Below are positions 51,536 to 63,172 of a DNA stretch of 64,000 bases, in pieces (the first letter of the stretch is position 1; every line of letters begins with the position of its first letter). The notes beneath the pieces are model-generated. The model searched no databases. It worked only from the letters and a program-made list of their open reading frames with translations, and had not been told where the DNA came from. A program made the position numbers and the translations under genes. Source of the DNA: Piezodorus guildinii (lineage: Eukaryota > Arthropoda > Insecta > Hemiptera > Pentatomidae); the NCBI GenBank assembly GCA_023052935.1, contig CM041298.1, positions 116,977,977 to 117,041,976 on the forward strand. The letters are read 5' to 3'.

Positions 51536-52499
51536 GCTATATATAGTAAGGGAAAGTATTGCGATCGTGAATATTTTCGAATTCCAGTTTTCAACAGAAA
51601 TACACGTTTTAGCGTTCCCTGATAACCAAGTCCCGCAAAAAGGTCTGTGTGTGTGGTAACTCCCTGTGCCTCGCGATGCAATGTCCTGTTAGATTACACT
51701 CGCGTTTCTCGATGCATTTTGTAGTGTAGGGTTATCACTCCCTACGCCTAGGTTTTGAGAAGCCACCATTTGGCTGACGGGTCTCACATACCGGTTAGAG
51801 AGGCTGTAAGTGAATCTCCATTTAATTACATCCTTACAAAAGCCCCGTCGGGACTGGGATTCGAACTCACAACCTTTAGCATCAGAGACTAGCACGCTAG
51901 CCACTCAGTCATGGGCTCCAGTTTTCAACGGAAATACACATTTTAGGGTCCCCTGAGTCCAAATAACCAAGTCCCACCAAAAAAGCCTGTGTAACTCCCG
52001 GGCGGTAATGGTAAGTTCTATAAAACTGAAATTTTATATTTTAGACAACTATACGCCCAAGATGTTAAAAAAACTTTTTTATCAAAATCGCCTAACCAGA
52101 AGAGCCACTTTATATCGTGCATATTGCACCTTTTTGTGATTTCCTCAAAAACTGTTCCGACGATTTTGATTAAACTCTCTATATTGATGCAAAATAATGA
52201 GCTTTAATATCATGTAGGTTTCATTCTGATTGAAATGGCCCGACAGGGCTTAAATTTTCTTTCTCTAAAGTACCTTTAATTTTGTAGATTTTATATAAAT
52301 AACTGTATTATCTTGTTACCACTGATAAAAAACAGGTAAATATGTACGTTGAGCGAATTTTATAAGCAACTAAAGGAGGAAATTACATTTAATTAATTCT
52401 TTAATGGTTTCACTCATTTTTATCTCTTATGTACTTGAAAATTCTTTAATCGATTTCAAATACAGAGTTAAGTGAAAGTCGTGTGTTGCCTGCACCAGA
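51536..52499 (-). repeat. TCTGG repeat(s), minus strand, split by SINE-2
   Basis: 51536-51666 is a 3' end with palindrome and CA run. After SINE-2, 51918-52499 restarts with the CCAGTTTTCAACGGAAATAC segment already present before the SINE and continues to the 5' end. About 90 bp of the 3' block is therefore duplicated on both sides of the SINE. Confidence 0.8.
51667..51917 (-). repeat. SINE-2, tRNA-derived
   Basis: On the minus strand it starts GCCCATGACTGAGTGGCTAG (A box TGACTGAGTGG-like). It has GAGTTCGAATCCC (near-canonical B box) about 40 bases on, then a body containing GGGGCTTTTGTAAGG and ATGCATCGAGAAACGCG. This is the Pol III promoter arrangement of a SINE. A body fragment recurs at 47206-47300. 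Confidence 0.8.
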
Positions 52500-52904
52500 T
52501 TTTTTAGCTCGGTCCACTTTCTTCTGAAATTGAATATGTTGTTATTGTAAATAAAATCAAAGGGTAAGAAAAAAAAAATATATAAATCGAAAATTGAGTA
52601 TTCCAGCATGCTGCACGCTGTTGTATGTATTTCATCCATAAAACCTTTGGGTAACAGGTGATTTTAGCATGTAAATATTTCTAATATTATAATCCATTGC
52701 TTTTTTTTAATATATTGGGAGTTTGAAAAAAAAAAATATGAAATACTATCCCGTCAAACATCCGCCACATTCCTTTCATATTCTAATTCAAACACTACCT
52801 CTTTCAATACATTCTTGATTTCCAATCAGATGTTAGCTAACTCAACTATGCCAATAAATATTAGGTAGAAAGTGTTTATGTTGGGTAAAGTATTTTTATT
52901 TTTT
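52500..52904. other. Unique sequence, nothing recognised
   Basis: Short A and T runs, no supportable gene. Confidence 0.4.
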
Positions 52905-53355
52905 TACATTGTCCTCAATACTTATGCTGATGGCACGTGTGTCTTATCCGTCTATAATGATCAAACTACTGCATCCCAAACCCTATAGTCCTACATCGAC
53001 TGACCGCTCAAAGATATCGATTACTACAACACGTAATGGCCAAAGTTCAAAACTTCCAGTATTTAACAAAAGACTCCTTTACATCACTATTATCAGACCT
53101 ATTTAGACGTATGGAATCGAGCTTTGGTGCTCTACTAAACCATCTAATTCCTCCCGCATCCAATACTTACAATCCGAAATCCTTCGTAAAATCCTAAATG
53201 CCCATTATTTTGTCACAAATCAACTCTTCCATAATGACCTAAACATCCCATTTCATGGCCCGTGATAGAGACACCTCTTTTCATTCTAAACTCCCTGCAC
53301 ACACAAACCCACTTGTCTGTAATTTACCTTCCTTAGATACCCCTGATAACCCTCT
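52905..53355 (+). pseudogene. LINE-A fragment, internally deleted
   Basis: The plus strand begins with VLNTYADGTCVLSVYNDQT, the RT catalytic YADD box with the second Asp lost. It then jumps to RYRLLQH-type codons and NKRLLYITIIRPI, SSTKPSNSSRIQYL, and ILNAHYFVTNQL to the SLDTPDNPL end. About 90 codons between are deleted. The 3' tail is missing. Confidence 0.8.
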
Positions 53356-53625
53356 GAGTTATTTTATTTTATGCATAATTTATTTTTCGATGTATATATG
53401 AACATATTTTTATTTTTTTTATTCGTGTCTAATTTTTTTTTCTAAATTATTATAGGAAGCTACCTATGAATTTATAATATTATTCACTTTATTTATCATT
53501 TCTGTTGCTTTTTATTTTTTTTACTCTAAGACACTGAAGCTCTAATTTAATTTGTCTAATTTGTTAACATTATTCTGAAGGGACTTGTCCCAGAATCAAT
53601 AAAGAATTTATTATTACTATTAATT
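53356..53625 (+). mobile_element. LINE-C 3' end fragment
   Basis: AT-rich 3' UTR ending with GGGACTTGTCCCAGAATCAA and an AATAAAGAATTTA end, the LINE-C 3' signature. No coding part. Confidence 0.75.
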
Positions 53626-53812
53626 ACGAGATTAACTTAAACTTAAAACGTTTATATGATCCAGCCTGTTCAGTTGCTCATGTTCCTTATAATGCCAGGA
53701 AATTGGTTAATAATCTCGACCAGGCCTTAAAGGTATTCTTTCCCTGTCAATGCTTGACACCCATACGGTAGATAGTTTCTATACCGGTTCTATTATTCTT
53801 ATTATACATATA

Positions 53813-54050
53813 ACCCAGTAGTGTAGTGACTAGTATCAAAGCCTCCTATTCGCAAAGGTACTGGTTCAAACTAGGCAGATGGTTATAATATATTAAAGGC
53901 AGTAAAAAAATCCTTTGTTACACCGTCCTTGTTGGTGTGCGTTTGCGATGGTATAACAAGTACTTGTTGAAGATTCTATTCTAGTTAAACCTGCATGTAC
54001 AAAATTTAGGACTTCCACTTCAGACTTACGGTACCAACATTAGTCTTGTG
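53813..54050 (+). repeat. SINE-1, diverged plus-strand copy
   Basis: Head with TAGTGTAGTGACTAG (A box region) and TGGTTCAAACTAGG (B box region). The body follows with AAAAAAATCCTTTGTTAC, CCGTCCTT and AAATTTAGGACTTCCAC. The sequence differs substantially from 22711-22992, so it is an old copy or subfamily. Confidence 0.7.
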
Positions 54051-54069
54051 AATCTAATGTTTAAATAGT

Positions 54070-54320
54070 GACTAATATAACATCTTCCTATGCCTAAGGT
54101 CATGAATTCAAACTTGGCTGATGGACTCATGATTCTATAGACTGTAAAAAATCCATTGTTATGCCGTCCTTTGGTGGTGACATAAAACGGTTGTCTTGAG
54201 CCTGTACGACGTCAGAAACTCGTAGAAGATCTCTGTCCTAATTATACCTGCTTTGGCTAAATTTAGTACTTCCACTGAAGCATAATCCGATAAGCCACAT
54301 TAGCATAGTATGACGTTAGA
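54070..54320 (+). repeat. SINE-1, second diverged plus-strand copy
   Basis: CCTAAGGTCATGAATTCAAAC (B box region), then AAAAAATCCATTGTTATGCC, TCCTTTGGTGGTGACATAAA and CGACGTCAG, in the SINE-1 order. It follows the previous copy in the same orientation. Confidence 0.7.
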
Positions 54321-54619
54321 TAGTTACAGAATGACGTTGACTGGTTGATGAGTATAGAAGTAATGGTTGATAATAACTTAATTAAACTTCTAAATACCTA
54401 AGAGTCCTACATCCGTTAGCCTTGAACCAGCTACCTAGGATTTACCAACTGGGCAAAAGAACCCTAATCCGGACTTAAGGCACAATACCTACCTACATTA
54501 GAAATCTAACACCCTTTAACCGTCTCCTGCCGCCTTTCTTCATTCCCCTTACAATTTCTTGCTATATCTATCCCCGAATCCTCATTACTAACCACTCTTG
54601 TTGTTACATTGTAAACCAT

Positions 54620-54994
54620 GGATGGGGGGAAATAGTCTGCACATGTTCAATTCGTAAAGGTAAGGAGGATGAAAATATAACTCATCTTTTAGGTAAGTAG
54701 GAGAGGAACATTGTGTTTTCAACCGAAAACACAATAATAGAAATTTTGAACGGAAAAAAATGGAACATATTATTTAAATTTATGAAATGTGCTGTAAACA
54801 TTAAAGAATATTTAATGAAGGAATTAAATTACAATAAATAAATAAACAGAGAATAAGTCATCACAGATATGTTATATTTATTATTGTTTATTCTATATGA
54901 GAAACAAGTAAATTATCCAACTATCTTTTGATAATAGTGTATAATTTTTATTTATTTTTTTGTTTTGGTGATTGTAAGTTTTTTGTTTAGTTTT

Positions 54995-55071
<77 letters not shown>

Positions 55072-55175
55072 ATAAACCAACTTTCTGACAAACGGAAGTC
55101 CTGTGTTCTGTAGACAATGTAAAGAAACAAGTAAAATTTATGAATAAAGACGTTTATCTATCTATCTACCAACTT
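54620..55175 (+). pseudogene. LINE-G: non-LTR element C-terminus and 3' UTR
   Basis: The plus strand near 54640-54700 encodes CTCSIRKGKEDENITHLLGK, the start of a C-terminal C-x2-3-C...H-x4-C zinc motif with a damaged last Cys. KKWNILFKFMKCAVNIKEYL then ends the frame. The 3' UTR contains TA runs (54999-55068) and ends in an AATAAAGACGTTTATCTATC tail. Clade unclear. Confidence 0.55.
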
Positions 55176-55554
55176 CTCAGCCCAGTATATACAGTCGTGA
55201 TCATAGGAATCGCATCAGCTATGGTTTTTTTTTTATGGCGAACACTTTGATCTACCCTAATATTTTTTGTTTTTTTCTGCTTATTTATATGATACGTTTA
55301 ATGAAATAAAAGAGGGAAAAAAAGGGTTCTTATTTCTTGGTTAGTAGTTCTAACTACTACCTGAATAAAAATATTAATTATGTCGAATTTTAATCATTTT
55401 GCTATCAGAAACAATTGTGTGATTACATGCTGTGGAACAGTGTAGACACAAATCAACAGTGATCATAGTTTTGAAAACTAAATTTATAATTCATTTTACG
55501 AGAGTATTTAAAATTCTATATTTTTTCAATGATTTTCTTTAATTTTTAATTCTT
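55176..55554. other. Unique sequence, nothing recognised
   Basis: AT-rich with a T run near 55226. No feature. Confidence 0.4.
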
Positions 55555-56040
55555 CTTCTTTTCCTTGGCACTAAAGACCGAAATGGTCCTTGGTTGCTCC
55601 AACATCTGTTGCCATCGGACACTGTCCTCCACAAAACGGATGCCCGCCCCTCGCATGTCGTCATCCACCTTCTCCCTCCATCGGGCTCTTGGTCTGCCCT
55701 TGCTCCAGTGGCGAAGATCTTTCTTTTGTATACTTTTTTTACCTGTCTGTCTTCATTTATTCGGTTGACACGACCAAACCATTTCAGCCTACTGATTGTG
55801 ATGGAATTTGAAAGAGATAGATGTCTATATATATCATATATGCCTGCTTATTCATCCTACTTCACCACACTCCGTTTTCAAGTACTCCACCGAACATTCC
55901 TCGCAACATCTCTCCTCTCAAACCTGTTGAGCCTGTCTCAAGTCATTGTATTCATTGTCCAGCATTCACCCCATAACTAACAACTGGCCTGATTAGAGTT
56001 TTGCATACTCTGATGTTATTTTGGCTCGAGATTAACTTAC
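55555..56040 (-). pseudogene. LINE-E: second RTE-like element, C-terminus
   Basis: From 56040 down, the minus strand reads SRSKLISSQNNIRVCKTLIR and PVVSYG, then after frame breaks WFGRVNRMDEDRQVKKVYKR and GARADQEPDGGRRW, RTVSDGNRCW. This is the end of an RTE-group RT ORF (the KLRIYKTLIRPVVTYG and R-G-R-P-W-D pattern). It differs clearly from LINE-B. An A-rich end lies at about 55550. Confidence 0.75.
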
Positions 56041-56059
56041 TTCTGATCAAGCGTGGTAT

Positions 56060-56212
56060 GTTGGGATATGTATGGGTTATCAGGAATTGAAGAGGATGAC
56101 AGAATAGAAACTAGTGGATTAGAGTGGAAATGGAGTTTTTCATGGAATGATTGATACCTGGTTGGGGCTAATTCAGTAACACATGAAACATTAAAGTCAT
56201 TATTTTTCTCAT
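56060..56212 (-). mobile_element. LINE-A fragment
   Basis: Minus-strand C-terminal coding piece with GTGGATTAGAGTGGAAATGG and TTGATACCTGG blocks shared with 15770-15865. It is interrupted on its right by a second LINE-A copy. Confidence 0.7.
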
Positions 56213-56214
56213 AT

Positions 56215-56717
56215 TTTTTATTTTATTTATTGTAATTTACAACTTCAAAGTCATGAAAATGTCTTGAGAAAGAACTACCCAGTGGCAGCACTTCACTAAA
56301 TAACGGCAGTAGGTCCCGAGTCAACCTTCTTTTCAATCACCTCGGAGGGTTATCAGGGGTATCTAAGGAAGATAAATTACGGACTAGTGGATTTGTGTGG
56401 GCAGGGAGTTTAGAATGAAAAGAGGTGTATCTGTCACGGGCTATTTCTGCAACAGAGGAATTTTTAGTTGAGTATGGATGTGCTGTTATGTGACAAAATA
56501 AGGGGCATTCAGGATTTTGGATTGTATGGATTGGATACGGGAGGAATTAGATGGTTTAGTAGACCCCAAAGATCGATTCCATATGTCCTAATAGGTCGGA
56601 TAATAATGATGTAACTGAGTCTTTTGTAATGTACTGGAAGTTTTGAACGTTTGTCTAGTTAGTGTTGTAGTAATCGATATCTTCGAGCAGTTTCTTGTCG
56701 TTTCAGTCTTATTGAGG
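56215..56717 (-). mobile_element. LINE-A 3' end, probable 9 bp TSD
   Basis: Minus-strand copy very like 7796-8364. The tail TAAATAAAATAAAAAAT is read at 56215-56230. C-terminal codons are broken by frameshifts and a small deletion near 56500. TTTTCTCAT occurs at both ends (about 56204-56212 and 56718-56727). Confidence 0.8.
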
Positions 56718-56729
56718 GTTTTCTCATTT

Positions 56730-57385
56730 TAAAATGGGATTATTGTAATAAACTATTTTGTAACAATTTTCGGCATCCTTGAATATTCTCAAACAAATGT
56801 CGAACGGTATCGACATTTGTTAAGGTTTAAATAATGATTTCTGTGTTCTCCTTTACGAACTCAGATGTTACTCCTCCCATCGGGATGAGGACTCAACGAG
56901 AGACATTTCCAGGACCATTTGGAAGAAATAGAATTTTATTTGAACGTTAAAAGAAGGAAAAACGTAATCAATTTCTTTGTAGAACGACTCAGGGCATGAA
57001 GAGCCAATAAACGTTTTAGGATTGGAGCTCAATAAATATCCCCTCGGAGTTAGTTCCTGAGAGGCACTAACTGTGAAATGTTTTCATTTAGTGCAGCGGG
57101 AACTGTTAGCCGGCAGTAGATCTCCCTTCCGAGAAGGAAACTGTTTTAAAACCGAGCGAGGTCGAACCGAGACCGACGAGATGGATGGCGATGGCCTGCC
57201 TCGGCAATAAATTCTTTGAGCCTGCTCGGCCGCAACTTCCCGTTCTACCTTCCATTGACTTATGTCCCAGCAACGTAGAGGAATGTCGTACCCCGGGGTA
57301 GTTTTTTCTTTGTTCAACGTCTGCTTGGATATATTAAAGTTAAATAAAACACAAGCGTTTCTGGGAAATAAAAAGTTTGGCTTGG
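56730..57385. other. Unique sequence with a GC-richer island (56840-57300)
   Basis: No repeat match. GC is well above the local average in 57080-57300. An 185-codon minus-strand frame (57641-57084) runs from a TCTGG repeat through a T run into this island. It is not credible as a gene, though the island itself might derive from one. Confidence 0.4.
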
Positions 57386-57387
57386 AA

Positions 57388-57388
<1 letters not shown>

Positions 57389-57440
<52 letters not shown>
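57389..57440. repeat. Poly-A run followed by TA repeat
   Basis: A33 followed by about eight TA units. It separates the GC-richer island from a TCTGG repeat. Confidence 0.95.
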
Positions 57441-57441
<1 letters not shown>

Positions 57442-57442
57442 G

Positions 57443-58557
57443 CCATTTTACATTCACTTACCTGTATATGAAATATATATAGTAAAGGAAAGTACTGCGA
57501 TCGTGAAAATTTTCGAATTCCAGTTTTCAAAGGAAATGCACGTTTTAGGGTCTCCTGAGTCCAAATAACCAAGTCCCGCAAAAAGGTCTGAGTGGTAACT
57601 CCCAGGCGAAAACGAAAAGTCCTATGAAACCGAAATTTCAAATTTAAGACAACTATACGCCTGAGATGTTACAGGTATTTTTCATCAAAATCAGCTAATC
57701 GGAAGATGTACTTTATACCATGCATTTTGCACTTTTTTACGATTTTCTCAAAAACTGTTCTAACGATTTTGATTAAACTCTCCATATTGATGTACAATTT
57801 ATTGGGTTTTAATGTCATTTAGGTATCATTCTGATTGAAATAGTCTGACAGGGCTTAAATGCCGATATTATTCCACTAAAGTACCTTTAATTTTGTAGAT
57901 TCTATAAAAATAACCAAATTATCTTGTTAGCATTGATAAATGACAGATTAGTATGTAAGTTGTGCGAATTTAAAAAACAACTAAAGGAGAAAACTGAAAA
58001 AAAAAAAAATTTAATGCAAGTTTTTGTTTTTGGACATAAGAGCAGTAATATACATGTATGTTATGACAGGGCTTAAATTCCGATATTTTAAATTTTCTTC
58101 CCCTAAAGTACCTTTAATTTTGTTGATTCTATAAAAATAACTATATTATCTTGTTACCACTGATGAAGAACAGGTAAATATTTAAATTGAATGAATTCGA
58201 TAGACAACTAAAGGAGAAAAAAAAAAATTGTTTTAAATGTAATTTTTCGTTTTTGAACATAAGAACAGTAATATACATGTATGTATCCAACGGTAAAGCT
58301 AAATATTTTAGAAAAAATATTATCTCATACACAAGTTTTTAAAAGTTAAAAGAGAGTGATAAAAAGGCGATAAAACTAACCGATTATTTTAGATAATAAT
58401 ATAATAGATTATTTAATTAAACACTTGTTTCTATAGAAATTCCATTCAATTAATTCCTTAATAGTTTTAATAATTTTTATCTCTAACTGTATTTGAACAT
58501 TTTTCAATCGATTTATAAAACGGAGGTAAGTGAAAGTCGTGTGTTGCCTGCACCAGA
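57443..58557 (-). repeat. TCTGG repeat, composite of two copies
   Basis: Starts with the alternative 3' end (TTCACTTACC-TGTATATGAA). It runs through the whole family order to about 58062, then restarts at GACAGGGCTTAAATTCCG and runs to the 5' terminus at 58557. The middle block therefore occurs twice. The CA run is lost. Confidence 0.85.
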
Positions 58558-58559
58558 TT

Positions 58560-58815
58560 TTTCAAACTGAAATATGTTTAATAGTTTTTAAATTGATTTT
58601 AAGACAGTGGCCTCGAGACCAGCTAATGACAAACATTGAAGTGCTACCGCTGGGTAGCTACTTCACAAGACTTCTCAAGCCAATTGTTACTTTTTTTTCA
58701 CATTTACTTGTTGTATTTTTTCCAATACAGTTGTAAATATCAATTAATAAATAAAAAATAAAAAAATTGATTTTAACAGCTGAGGTATGTGAAAGTCGTG
58801 TGTTGCCAACACCAG
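58560..58815 (-). repeat. TCTGG repeat 5' end split by a short LINE-A insertion
   Basis: 58560-58602 and 58765-58815 together form the family 5' end (ATTGATTTTAA, then GTATGTGAAAGTCGTGTG). They are separated by a LINE-A tail with a 12 bp TSD. Confidence 0.8.
58603..58764 (+). mobile_element. LINE-A, extreme 5' truncation (162 bp) with TSD
   Basis: Only the last codons (equivalent of WPRDL) and the 3' UTR with AATACAGTTGTAAAT and an AATAAATAAAAAATAAAA tail. Flanked by AATTGATTTTAA at 58591-58602 and 58765-58776. Confidence 0.9.
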
Positions 58816-58920
58816 TTTTTTTTTTAATCAATACAAAAAAAAAAAAAAAGAAGTTTTATATTAATGCTGACAACGAGATTGTGTTATTTTTTTTGTAATT
58901 CAATAAAAGTTGTCTGGAAT

Positions 58921-59045
58921 TTCTTTTTATTTATTTATAGTTATTTACAATTTTTATTCCACAAATATAATTTTTAAATGCTTAGAAAGAATATAAGTCG
59001 CGAAAACTTAAGAAAGGCTTACCCAGTGGTATTAGATAAATAGAT
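58921..59045 (-). mobile_element. LINE-A 3' UTR fragment
   Basis: Minus-strand tail (TTTTTATTTATTTATAG on the plus strand), then AGTTATTTACAA and the CCCAGTGGTA block found near the stop codon in other LINE-A copies. Confidence 0.7.
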
Positions 59046-59129
59046 ATTTAGTTTATTGGCTATTATAGACATGTAAACCATGAAGTTTGGGCCATTTGGT
59101 GTTAGTGCTTCTTAGTATTAAATGATAAT

Positions 59130-59133
<4 letters not shown>

Positions 59134-59187
<54 letters not shown>
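59134..59187. repeat. TA microsatellite
   Basis: About 27 TA units. Confidence 0.95.
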
Positions 59188-59192
<5 letters not shown>

Positions 59193-59565
59193 GTTAAAGT
59201 TACAGGTGTCTCCTAGTGCCCTAATTGAGTTTTTTGACAAAAATGGAAAAATGTTCCTATTTCTGGCGATCGATTGTGGCAATATCTCGGAACTAGACTC
59301 AGATTACTTGTATTTAGGACGGTTAGAATGTATTAAAACGATTTCCAGCTTTGTCTGAATTTATTCCCACAAAAATCCTTATTTGACGAGGCTAAATCTC
59401 ATATTATGAAATAGACGATATGTTTATTTTGAATTTGAATAAATAATAATAAAAAACTTGGAAGATGGCAATGCAAGACAATAGTTTTTTGTTCCACTGG
59501 AGGTCTAAAATCTGCACTCGCAATACGACGAGACAATTATGAAACACCATGTATATTATATAGTA
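59188..59565. other. Unique sequence, nothing recognised
   Basis: The frame entering from the TA run (59122-59358) has no recognised domain. Confidence 0.35.
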
Positions 59566-59799
59566 TTGGGTTGTTTTACATGAAATGTCCGTTTTTATAG
59601 TTTCTGAAATACATAGAGGATTTTGCAGGTCTCGTTGTTTTCTTCCGAATGTTTACATATTTAAAGTAAACAGTTGCTGATCCTCTACCTTTGTATTATA
59701 AATATTATCTTCCCAATAAATTACCCACTTTTTACTATACCTCCAAATATGAACATGGAATTACGCGATTTTCGAGTAATATTTTTGCACGAATTTAAA
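59566..59799 (+). mobile_element. Mariner 5' end fragment
   Basis: Starts with the TIR TTGGGTTGTTTTACATGAAA after a TA at 59564-59565. It matches 60236-60474 with few differences through the 5' UTR and the first ~15 transposase codons (MELRDFRVIFLHEF), then departs into unrelated sequence. No 3' TIR. Confidence 0.88.
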
Positions 59800-60233
59800 A
59801 TCTTACTACCTTTATGTAAGATTTTTATCCTTGATCGCCTAAAAATAGACAGGACTGCGTGACATCGGACTTCCCCGAGCGGTTCAGCCAGAGCCAAGCA
59901 CACCTGATCCCTCAAATCCCTTTATATGAGAAGATAGAGAGGGTCGTTGAGAACTAAGGACCGCCAGATAGATATATATGAGTAAAAGAAAGAGAACCCT
60001 TTTCTGACTTTTATGAAGTCCCAAGCTCCTCCTTTATTCCGTGATCCTGGTCCTCAGAGAGATTGTGGGGCTTAATCCCAGACCTTTTCTTGCAATATTT
60101 ATACTTGCGTCATCATCTTGATATGGTGGTAGAAAAGGAGAGAGTCCGTTAACGCGCTCAGAGGAAAGTAAATATGTTTTGGGTTGCTATTAGTTGATCA
60201 ACACCTATTGCCATTAATCAGCTTTGTGAAATG
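59800..60233. other. Unique sequence between the two mariner pieces
   Basis: Moderate GC, no repeat match and no supportable ORF. Confidence 0.45.
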
Positions 60234-60235
60234 TA

Positions 60236-61152
60236 TTGGGTTGTTTCACATGAAATGTCCGTTTTTATAGTTTCTGAAATGCATAAAAGATTTTGCAGGT
60301 CTATGTTGTATTCTTCCGAATGTTTACATATTTAAAGTAAACAGTTACTAATGATCTACCTTTGTATTATAAACATTAGCTTCCCAATCAATTACCCACT
60401 TTTTAGTATACCTCCAAATAGGAACATGGAATCACGCGATTTTCGAGTAATATTTTTGTACGAGTTTAAACACGGCTATTCAGCAGCTGAGGCCGCTAGA
60501 AATATTTGCAAGGCGTTTGGGGAAGGGAGTGTTAATGGACGGACCATTCGCCGTTGGTTTACTAAGTTTTCAGCTGTGGATACCGACTTGGAAAACTTGC
60601 CCCGAGGAAGACCTCCGTCTGTAATAGACAACGATGTCCTCAAACATACAGTAGAAGGAAACCCCTACCAAACAGTTAAAGGACTCACAGCACAACTAAA
60701 TGCAAGTGCGTCTACCGTTTCCAGACATTTAAAGTGTATTGGGAAAGTAAAAAAGCTCGATAAATTGGTAGCTCATGATCTCACTGAGCGGCAGCAAGAC
60801 CCCATGTTTCAAAACATACCGTGCAAAAATTGAAAGAACTGGGCTACAAAGTTCTTCCGCATCCACCATATTCTCCCGACTTGTCTCCAAGAGATTACCA
60901 CCTGTTCAGGAATTTAGACAACTTCGTCAAATGAAATCTTTTTGATGATCAAGTGAAAAGTGCGTTTTCAGATTTTGTTTTACTTCAAAGCTCAGAGTTT
61001 TTCAGTTCTGGGATAAAAAAGTTGGTGTCACGTTGGGAAAAATGTGTAAAAAAAGAAGGTAAATACTTGGAATAAAATTATCTTGTTTTCATATCGTATT
61101 TTTGATAAAAATCCTTTACTTGAAAACGGACATTTCACGTGACACAACCCAA
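60236..61152 (+). mobile_element. Mariner transposon, both TIRs, internally deleted
   Basis: A 917 bp element bounded by ~32 bp TIRs (TTGGGTTGTTTCACATGAAA at the left; right end reverse complement TTGGGTTGTGTCACGTGAAA). TA lies directly outside on each side (60234-60235 and 61153-61154). Full mariners are about 1.3 kb, and the missing part is the central transposase region. The TIRs remain, so it could be moved by a transposase supplied in trans. Confidence 0.95.
60426..61075 (+). pseudogene. Mariner transposase, catalytic core deleted
   Basis: The start ATG at 60426 gives MESRDFRVIFLYEFKHGYSA. Two helix-turn-helix DNA-binding domains follow, with GRTIRRWFTKF and the GRPPSVIDND linker, open to 60833. 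After about 60800 the sequence jumps to the ARPHV-type C-terminal block in another frame, then LPHPPYSPDLSPRDYHLF with the third catalytic Asp (in SPDLSP). One stop (LDNFVK*) comes before the end. The ~350 bp with the first two catalytic Asp residues are lost. It is a SETMAR-like mariner transposase remnant and cannot be active. Confidence 0.93.
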
Positions 61153-61170
61153 TAAGATCCTTTCATTTAT

Positions 61171-61405
61171 TACTTTCACTTACCTATCTATGAAATATGA
61201 GTAAGTATTGTGAAGGTAAAAATTTCCGAATTCTCGAATTTCATATTTAAGACAACTGTACGCCCTAGATGGTACAGCAAGATTTTCATCAAATTTGGAG
61301 AACCAGAACCATGGATCAGGCGTCTTTTTCCTGATTTTATATAAAACTAATCCATCGATTTTGAAAAAGCTTGCTAAATGGATGTAAAATTTAATTAAAG
61401 GTAAA
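61171..61405 (-). repeat. TCTGG repeat, short internally deleted copy
   Basis: Begins TTTCACTTACC with the alternative 3' end, keeps TTCATATTTAAGACAACTGT and a degraded GTAAAATTTAATTAAAG block, and lacks the rest. It follows the mariner closely. Confidence 0.65.
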
Positions 61406-61553
61406 TCCAAGGTTTTTAAAAGTTTTCAGAGACGGAATAGGAACTTAATTGAGAAGCAAGAGCAACGGATAGTATGGAAAGGAGTTTAAGGTTGGTTTGG
61501 AGCCGATGAGGATTGCTTTAGTTTTAATTGCAGTGAGCTGCAGCTTGTGTTAT

Positions 61554-61565
<12 letters not shown>
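61406..61565. other. Short unique stretch
   Basis: No feature recognised. It leads into a TA repeat. Confidence 0.4.

Positions 61566-61630
<65 letters not shown>
61566..61630. repeat. TA microsatellite
   Basis: About 32 TA units, ending at the left arm of an inverted repeat. Confidence 0.95.
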
Positions 61631-62864
<1,234 letters not shown>

Positions 62865-63172
62865 AATGTTTAAAAAAAAATAAATAAAAAATAAAATCCT
62901 GAACCTCTACATCCTATCGAAGGGCTCAGTACATGTTTCTAGGCCAACGGTTGTGCAATGAGGTCTTGATCACTCTCCCAGCTTTTCCCCACTGTGGGTA
63001 CCCACTTTAAAAAGGCTGTGTCTGCCCCAGGAGGGTCTCCATACTTATAATCTTTAGCAACATGGCTAAAATAACAGAATAAATAGTATTCAGTAATAGC
63101 CGAGATTCGAATCCAGGACCCGGAGAACAGTAGACTAGTGCTCTATCCACTAGACCACGCCGCACAGTGGGG
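62865..63172 (-). repeat. SINE-3, tRNA-derived
   Basis: On the minus strand from about 63167: GCGGCGTGGTCTAGTGGATA (A box TGGTCTAGTGG) and, ~40 bases on, TGGATTCGAATCTC (B box GATTCGAATC). A body with CCCTCCTGGGGCAGACACAG and an A-rich end near 62865-62895 follow. The putative acceptor strands do not pair, so it is a SINE and not a tRNA gene. A head fragment recurs at 33300-33362. Confidence 0.75.

Noticed and set aside
55565..55980. Plus-strand ORFs of 67-128 codons
   Set aside because: They are antisense to the LINE-E RT C-terminus, which gives the recognisable protein blocks on the minus strand.
57084..57641. 185-codon minus-strand ORF
   Set aside because: It runs through a TCTGG repeat end, a TA/poly-A tract and unrelated unique sequence, so it is a chance fusion of non-coding segments.
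63095..63172. tRNA gene on the minus strand
   Set aside because: Good A and B boxes, but the would-be acceptor strands do not pair and the sequence continues into a SINE body; fragments recur elsewhere.
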